Source: Micromonospora sp. RP3T
GTDB lineage: Bacteria > Actinomycetota > Actinomycetes > Mycobacteriales > Micromonosporaceae
DNA: 41,508 bases
Reading direction: 5' to 3'
NCBI RefSeq assembly: GCF_003027925.1
Contig: NZ_PYPS01000052.1
Span: 1-41,508 of the forward strand
Below the pieces are notes generated by a model that was not told where the DNA came from, made no database searches, and saw nothing but the letters and a program-made list of their open reading frames with translations. The translations under genes and the position numbers were made by a program. Position 1 is the stretch's first letter; the number at the start of each line of letters is the position of its first letter. Below, one piece after another: positions 38,052-41,508 of this stretch.

Positions 38052-38788
38052 CCGTCCTCGGCTGTGCGGGCAGCTTCCCGGGCCCCGAATCGCCCTGCTC
38101 CGCCTACCTGATGGAGGCCGACGGGTTCCGGCTCCTGATCGACTTCGGCGCGGGTTCGCTCTCCACGCTCCAGCGTTACGTCGGGCTGCACGCCCCGGAC
38201 GCCATCCTCCTCACCCACCTGCACTGCGACCACATGTTCGACGCGGTGAACTACGTGGTGGTGCGCCGGTACGCCCCGGACGGCCCCTACCCGCCCCTGC
38301 CGATGTACGCGCCCTCCGGGGCGCCCGACCGGCTGGCCAGCGCGTACGGGCAGGAGGAGGGCACGGTGGAGGACGTCTACCAGTTCTACAGCCTCCAGCC
38401 GGGCACGTTCCCGATCGGCCCGTTCACCGTCACCGTCGACCGGATGAACCACCCGGTCGAGACGTACGGGGTGCGGCTGGAGCACGGTGGCCGGGTGTTC
38501 TGCTACTCCGCCGACACGGCGCCCTGCGAGGCGCTGCTGCGCCTGGCCCAGGACGCCGACGTGTTCCTCTGCGAGGCCAGCTACCTGGACGGCGTGGACA
38601 ATCCGCCGGACCTGCACCTGACCGGCCGGGAGGCCGGTGAGGCGGCCACCAAGGCGGGGGTGGGCCGGCTGTTGCTCACCCACCTCGTTCCCGCGTGGGG
38701 CAGCGAGTCGCACACCGTCGAGTCGGCGGCCGGGACGTACGCCGGGCCGATCGAGGTGGTCCGGGCGGGCGCCGGCTACGACGTCTGA
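38042..38788 (+). CDS. Metallo-beta-lactamase-fold hydrolase (Rv1339-like)
   Basis: A hydrolase of 248 residues related to RNase Z and class II phosphodiesterases. The binuclear metal motif is HLHCDH at 59-64 (HxHxDH, with Cys in place of a variable residue). Further ligands are in DRMNHPVETYGV, SADTAPCE and LLTHLVP. Position between cysM and rph matches M. tuberculosis Rv1339, which has been reported to lower cAMP as an atypical phosphodiesterase. A role in cyclic-nucleotide turnover is therefore plausible here but not shown. No ribosome-binding site is evident, in keeping with coupling to the small upstream frame. Confidence 0.88.
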   Translation: MRLTVLGCAGSFPGPESPCSAYLMEADGFRLLIDFGAGSLSTLQRYVGLHAPDAILLTHLHCDHMFDAVNYVVVRRYAPDGPYPPLPMYAPSGAPDRLASAYGQEEGTVEDVYQFYSLQPGTFPIGPFTVTVDRMNHPVETYGVRLEHGGRVFCYSADTAPCEALLRLAQDADVFLCEASYLDGVDNPPDLHLTGREAGEAATKAGVGRLLLTHLVPAWGSESHTVESAAGTYAGPIEVVRAGAGYDV

Positions 38789-38830
38789 GCACACGCGGGC
38801 ACCGGCAGGCGGCGCGATCGGCGCACCGCA

Positions 38831-38836
38831 TAGGGT
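38831..38836 (+). promoter_or_regulatory. Leaderless -10 box (TAGGGT) for rph-rdgB
   Basis: TAGGGT lies six bases before the rph ATG, after a 54-bp gap from the hydrolase gene. Confidence 0.5.
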
Positions 38837-38842
38837 GCAGGC

Positions 38843-39571
38843 ATGGCGCGACCTGACGGGCGGCGACCCGACCAACTCCGACCGGTGACCCTGACCCGGG
38901 GCTGGAGCACCCACCCGGAGGGCTCGGTGCTCGTCGAGTTCGGCGCGACGCGGGTGCTCTGCACGGCCAGCGTCACCGAGGGGGTGCCCCGCTGGCGCAA
39001 GGGTTCCGGGCTGGGCTGGGTGACCGCCGAGTACGCGATGCTGCCGAGGGCCACCAACACCCGCTCCGACCGGGAGAGCGTCCGCGGGAAGGTCGGCGGT
39101 CGCACCCACGAGATCTCCCGGCTGATCGGTCGCAGCCTGCGCGCCTGCGTCGACCTCAAGGCGTTGGGCGAGAACTCCGTGGTGCTCGACTGCGACGTGC
39201 TCCAGGCCGACGGCGGCACCCGCACCGCCGCGATCACCGGCGCGTACGTCGCGCTGTACGACGCGGTGACCTGGCTGGCCGAGCGCAAGTCGCTGACCGG
39301 CAAGGTGGAGAAGGTGATGCACCGGTCGGTGTCCGCGGTCAGCGTCGGCGTGATCGGCGGCGAGCCGATGCTCGATCTCTGCTACGCCGAGGACGTGACC
39401 GCCGAGGTGGACATGAACGTGGTCTGCACCGGCGCCGGCGACTTCGTCGAGGTGCAGGGGACGGGCGAGGCGGGTGTCTTCGCCCGCGACCAGCTCGACG
39501 CGCTGCTCGACCTGGGCGTGGCGGGTTGTCTGGAACTGGCCGACGCACAGCGGAAGGCGCTGAACCTGTGA
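38843..39571 (+). CDS. rph: Ribonuclease PH
   Basis: A phosphorolytic 3'-5' exoribonuclease of 242 residues that trims tRNA 3' ends. Landmarks are RPDGRRPDQLRPVTLTRGWSTHPEGSVLVEFGATRVLCTASV, GWVTAEYAMLPRATNTR, REXVRGKVGGRTHEISRLIGRSLRA (phosphate and RNA binding) and LDCDVLQADGGTRTAAITGAYVAL, with LCYAEDVTAEVDMNVV near the metal site. Length and motifs are those of the hexameric bacterial enzyme. Its stop overlaps the rdgB GTG as GTGA, so the pair is translationally coupled, as in mycobacteria (Rv1340-Rv1341). Confidence 0.96.
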   Translation: MARPDGRRPDQLRPVTLTRGWSTHPEGSVLVEFGATRVLCTASVTEGVPRWRKGSGLGWVTAEYAMLPRATNTRSDRESVRGKVGGRTHEISRLIGRSLRACVDLKALGENSVVLDCDVLQADGGTRTAAITGAYVALYDAVTWLAERKSLTGKVEKVMHRSVSAVSVGVIGGEPMLDLCYAEDVTAEVDMNVVCTGAGDFVEVQGTGEAGVFARDQLDALLDLGVAGCLELADAQRKALNL

Positions 39572-40191
39572 CCGACAACAAGGTGCTGCTGGCCACCCGT
39601 AACCGCAAGAAGCTCGTCGAGTTGCAGCGGATCCTGGACGGCGCGCTCGGCGCCCACCGGGTCGCCCTGGTCGGCCTGGACGACGTGCCGGAATACCCGG
39701 AGCTGCCGGAGACCGGCCTGACGTTCGGCGAGAACGCGCTGATCAAGGCGCGGGAGGGCTGCCGGCGCACCGGCCTGCCGACCATCGCCGACGATTCGGG
39801 CATCGCGGTGGACGCGCTCAACGGCATGCCCGGCGTGTTCAGCGCCCGCTGGTCCGGTCGGCACGGCGACGACCGGGCCAACCTCCAGCTCCTGCTGGAC
39901 CAGGTGGGCGACGTGCCGGACGAGCACCGGGGCGCGGCCTTCGTCTGCACGGTGGCGCTGGTGCTGCCCGGCGGCAAGGAGCACCTGGTCGACGGCCGGC
40001 AGCCGGGCCGGCTGTTGCGCGCGCCGCGCGGCGAGGGCGGGTTCGGCTACGACCCGATCTTCCTCGGCGACGGGCAGGAGCGGACCAACGCCGAGCTGAC
40101 GCCGGCGGAGAAGGACGCGATCAGCCACCGTGGCAAGGCGCTGCGGGAGCTGGCCAAGCTGGTCGCCAAGGTGCTCCCGGCGGCCGGCTGA
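39568..40191 (+). CDS. rdgB: XTP/dITP diphosphatase (RdgB/HAM1 family)
   Basis: A nucleotide-pool sanitising enzyme of 207 residues that hydrolyses dITP and XTP to monophosphates. Signature motifs are LLATRNRKKLVELQRIL at the start, ETGLTFGENALIKAREG with the catalytic-metal Glu, PTIADDSGIAVDALNGMPGVFSARWSG, and the base-recognition GGFGYDPIF followed by AEKDAISHRGKALREL. The GTG at 39568 overlaps the rph stop, and the protein starts directly at the conserved MTDNKVLLATRN. Confidence 0.95.
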   Translation: MTDNKVLLATRNRKKLVELQRILDGALGAHRVALVGLDDVPEYPELPETGLTFGENALIKAREGCRRTGLPTIADDSGIAVDALNGMPGVFSARWSGRHGDDRANLQLLLDQVGDVPDEHRGAAFVCTVALVLPGGKEHLVDGRQPGRLLRAPRGEGGFGYDPIFLGDGQERTNAELTPAEKDAISHRGKALRELAKLVAKVLPAAG

Positions 40192-40201
40192 CGGCGTCCC
40201 C

Positions 40202-41431
40202 GTGACGGAGCGGACGACCATGGACCTCGCGGGTCCGGCCGTGCTGTGGGGCCGGTGGGGGGTGCTCGGCGCGACGCTCGCCGCGCTCGGCCACGACGAC
40301 GTCTGGTGGATCGACGCCGACGGGGCCCACCACGACGACCACGGGGGCAACTGGGGGCGGTTGGTCCTCGTCGCCGACGACCGGGCGGTGCTGTTCGGCT
40401 ACGACCACGAGTACAGCGACACGGTGGACGCGAGTCCCCCGATCGACCTGCTCGCCGGCGCGCCCGCCTGGCTGCCCTGGGCGGAACTGGTCCGGCACGC
40501 CGACGACGACCAGCTCGGCTACGTCTACTGGCACGAGCACGGCGACTGGCGCCGGGTCCGTTACCCGGACCGGGTCGCCGACGGCCTCCCGCAGACCGTC
40601 GGCGCCGTCCTCGACGCCGACCGCGCCCGCCGGGAACTGGCGGAGGTGGTCTTCGAGTGGGCCGGGCACGACGTCGACGGCGAGGCGGAACGGGCGGACG
40701 TGGCGACCCACGCCGACCGACTGCTCGCCGCCGCGGCCGGCCACGCGGTCGACGCGGCTGCGCTCACCGGTCTGCTCGGGCGGGTCCGGTCCGTTCCGGT
40801 CGACCTGGACGCCGCCCTCGCCTCGGCCGCGCGGGCCGGTCTCACAGCCGGCACTGTCGTACCGGTCGTGCCGGCGAATGCCGAGGTGCCGCACCGACGG
40901 GTCCGGAAGCTCAGTGAGACGCAGCACGAACGGCTGGTCTGGGCGGCCATGGGCGAGGCGGACGAGCTGCCCCGCCCGGAGCCGGCCGGTACCGGGGCAC
41001 TGGCGGCGCTGGTGGACTGGGCGCGCGTCCGGGCGCCGGGCGCGGACGGCCGGTCCGCGGTGGTCGTGGAGGCGCTGGACGGCGCGATGCGCCAGCTTCC
41101 GGGCGAGTGCTGCCCGGTGGACCGGCCCGGGGACGGTTTCCGGGACCTCTTCACGCTGGTCGGGGAACTCCGGGCGGCCGAGGCCGATGCCCGGCACGGG
41201 CGCTGGATCTTCCTGCGGGTGACGACCACGTCTGACGGTTTCTCCGTCGAGCGTCGTTACGACTCCTGGCCGGACTGGATGGGGCCCCGGGACAGCGGCC
41301 CGTGGCTGTCCCACCTGCGCACCGAGATGCGGTCCCGGGCCGCCGAGTTCCGGCCTCCTTGGACCGCCCTGCTCGACCCGGACGTCGCCTACCTCCCCAC
41401 CCCACCCCACCCCCCGCACCCCGGCCGCTGA
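40202..41431 (+). CDS. Hypothetical protein with C-terminal YezG/DUF600-like segment
   Basis: Not confidently recognised. It encodes 409 residues (403 if ATG 40220 is the start) with no signal peptide or membrane helix. The N-terminal third is rich in Trp, His and Asp (DDVWWIDADGAHHDDHGGNWGRLVLVADDRAVLFGYDHEYSDT). The C-terminal part (about 300-400) has ELRAAEADARHGRWIFLRVTTTSDGFSVERRYDSWPDW...LRTEMRSR, which resembles the YezG/DUF600 immunity-protein pattern in which a conserved YDxxP/W loop follows two strands. That link is tentative. The gene follows rdgB by ten bases and may be co-transcribed. Its stop codon is part of a 62-bp palindrome. Confidence 0.6.
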   Translation: MTERTTMDLAGPAVLWGRWGVLGATLAALGHDDVWWIDADGAHHDDHGGNWGRLVLVADDRAVLFGYDHEYSDTVDASPPIDLLAGAPAWLPWAELVRHADDDQLGYVYWHEHGDWRRVRYPDRVADGLPQTVGAVLDADRARRELAEVVFEWAGHDVDGEAERADVATHADRLLAAAAGHAVDAAALTGLLGRVRSVPVDLDAALASAARAGLTAGTVVPVVPANAEVPHRRVRKLSETQHERLVWAAMGEADELPRPEPAGTGALAALVDWARVRAPGADGRSAVVVEALDGAMRQLPGECCPVDRPGDGFRDLFTLVGELRAAEADARHGRWIFLRVTTTSDGFSVERRYDSWPDWMGPRDSGPWLSHLRTEMRSRAAEFRPPWTALLDPDVAYLPTPPHPPHPGR

Positions 41432-41487
41432 TTCACGGAAAGCGTGGCCATTCGACGTCGAATGGCCACGCTTTCCGTGAATCAGCG
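41426..41487. terminator. 62-bp perfect palindrome / bidirectional terminator
   Basis: The arms 41426-41456 and 41457-41487 are exact reverse complements with no spacer (centre GAC|GTC). The TGA of the preceding gene lies inside the left arm at 41429-41431. The RNA would fold into a stem of about 29 bp with an ACGU loop. Smaller palindromes, such as the one around TGGCCA, nest in it. Confidence 0.85.
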
Positions 41488-41508
41488 CGAAAGCCGGGCG
41501 GGGGAGGA

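Noticed and set aside
1..41508. tRNA, rRNA, CRISPR arrays and insertion sequences
   Set aside because: I read through both strands and saw no TPsiC-loop-like or cloverleaf signature, rRNA core sequence, regular repeat-spacer array, transposase, or terminal inverted repeats with target duplications. A covariance-model scan would be decisive for small RNAs.

Overview
The window is chromosomal DNA from a high-GC actinobacterium. It most likely comes from the Micromonosporaceae and most plausibly from Micromonospora. I base this on the very high GC with strong G/C preference at third codon positions, a mycothiol-dependent isomerase, secreted CBM2 glycan-active enzymes with a CebR-type operator, and a gene block matching the Mycobacterium tuberculosis pncB1-clpS-mec-cysO-cysM-rph-rdgB region. 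Short interspersed repeats resembling those I remember from Micromonospora genomes also fit. No tRNA, rRNA, CRISPR array, insertion sequence or prophage is visible.

Layout. 1-4.9 kb: a secreted zinc DD-carboxypeptidase, a DUF6642-like protein with a CHAT/caspase-like His-Cys dyad, a PPOX/F420 oxidoreductase, an NmrA-like reductase, a CubicO-type serine hydrolase and a pentapeptide-repeat protein. 5.0-7.8 kb: a 386-bp gene-free stretch with a 44-bp dyad, then two tandem paralogous single-pass membrane proteins sharing an unnamed extracellular DWxHWG domain. 8-12.3 kb: a small unknown, a PBP4-type carboxypeptidase, a water-selective aquaporin, a cysteine-free HesB-like protein and a beta-family protein. 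12.4-18.6 kb: an expansin-CBM2 protein, a PepSY protein with an acidic repeat tail, a mycothiol-dependent isomerase, an OmpR-type two-component system and two small unknowns. 18.8-24.9 kb: a cupin, threonine synthase in an operon with a LigD-like phosphoesterase fused to a degenerate ligase domain, an aldo/keto reductase, a GH12-CBM2 endoglucanase behind a CebR box, and a flavin monooxygenase. 25-30.4 kb: a stand-alone ctaD, an excisionase-like DNA-binding protein, an MFS exporter, and the NAD-salvage pair pncB-pncA.

30.4-41.5 kb is the conserved actinobacterial block. pncB is followed by an apparent insertion: a large LuxR-type ATPase regulator divergent from a dynamin-like protein whose P-loop lacks lysine. 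Then come clpS, a DUF2017 gene, mec, cysO, cysM, a metallo-beta-lactamase-fold hydrolase (Rv1339-like), rph and rdgB, and a final hypothetical gene. Mec, CysO and CysM form the sulfur-carrier route to cysteine. CysO carries a 33-residue tail after its diglycine, so it should need proteolytic maturation.

The best candidates for novelty are: a 59-bp tandem repeat between clpS and the DUF2017 gene that builds two 20-codon mini-cistrons chained by GTGA overlaps; the tailed CysO beside the JAMM protease Mec; the pseudo-ligase; the CHAT-like small protein; a 62-bp perfect palindrome containing a stop codon; and a repeat that supplies the threonine synthase C-terminus. Many genes carry a TANNNT-like hexamer 5-7 nt before the start codon, which suggests widespread leaderless transcription.
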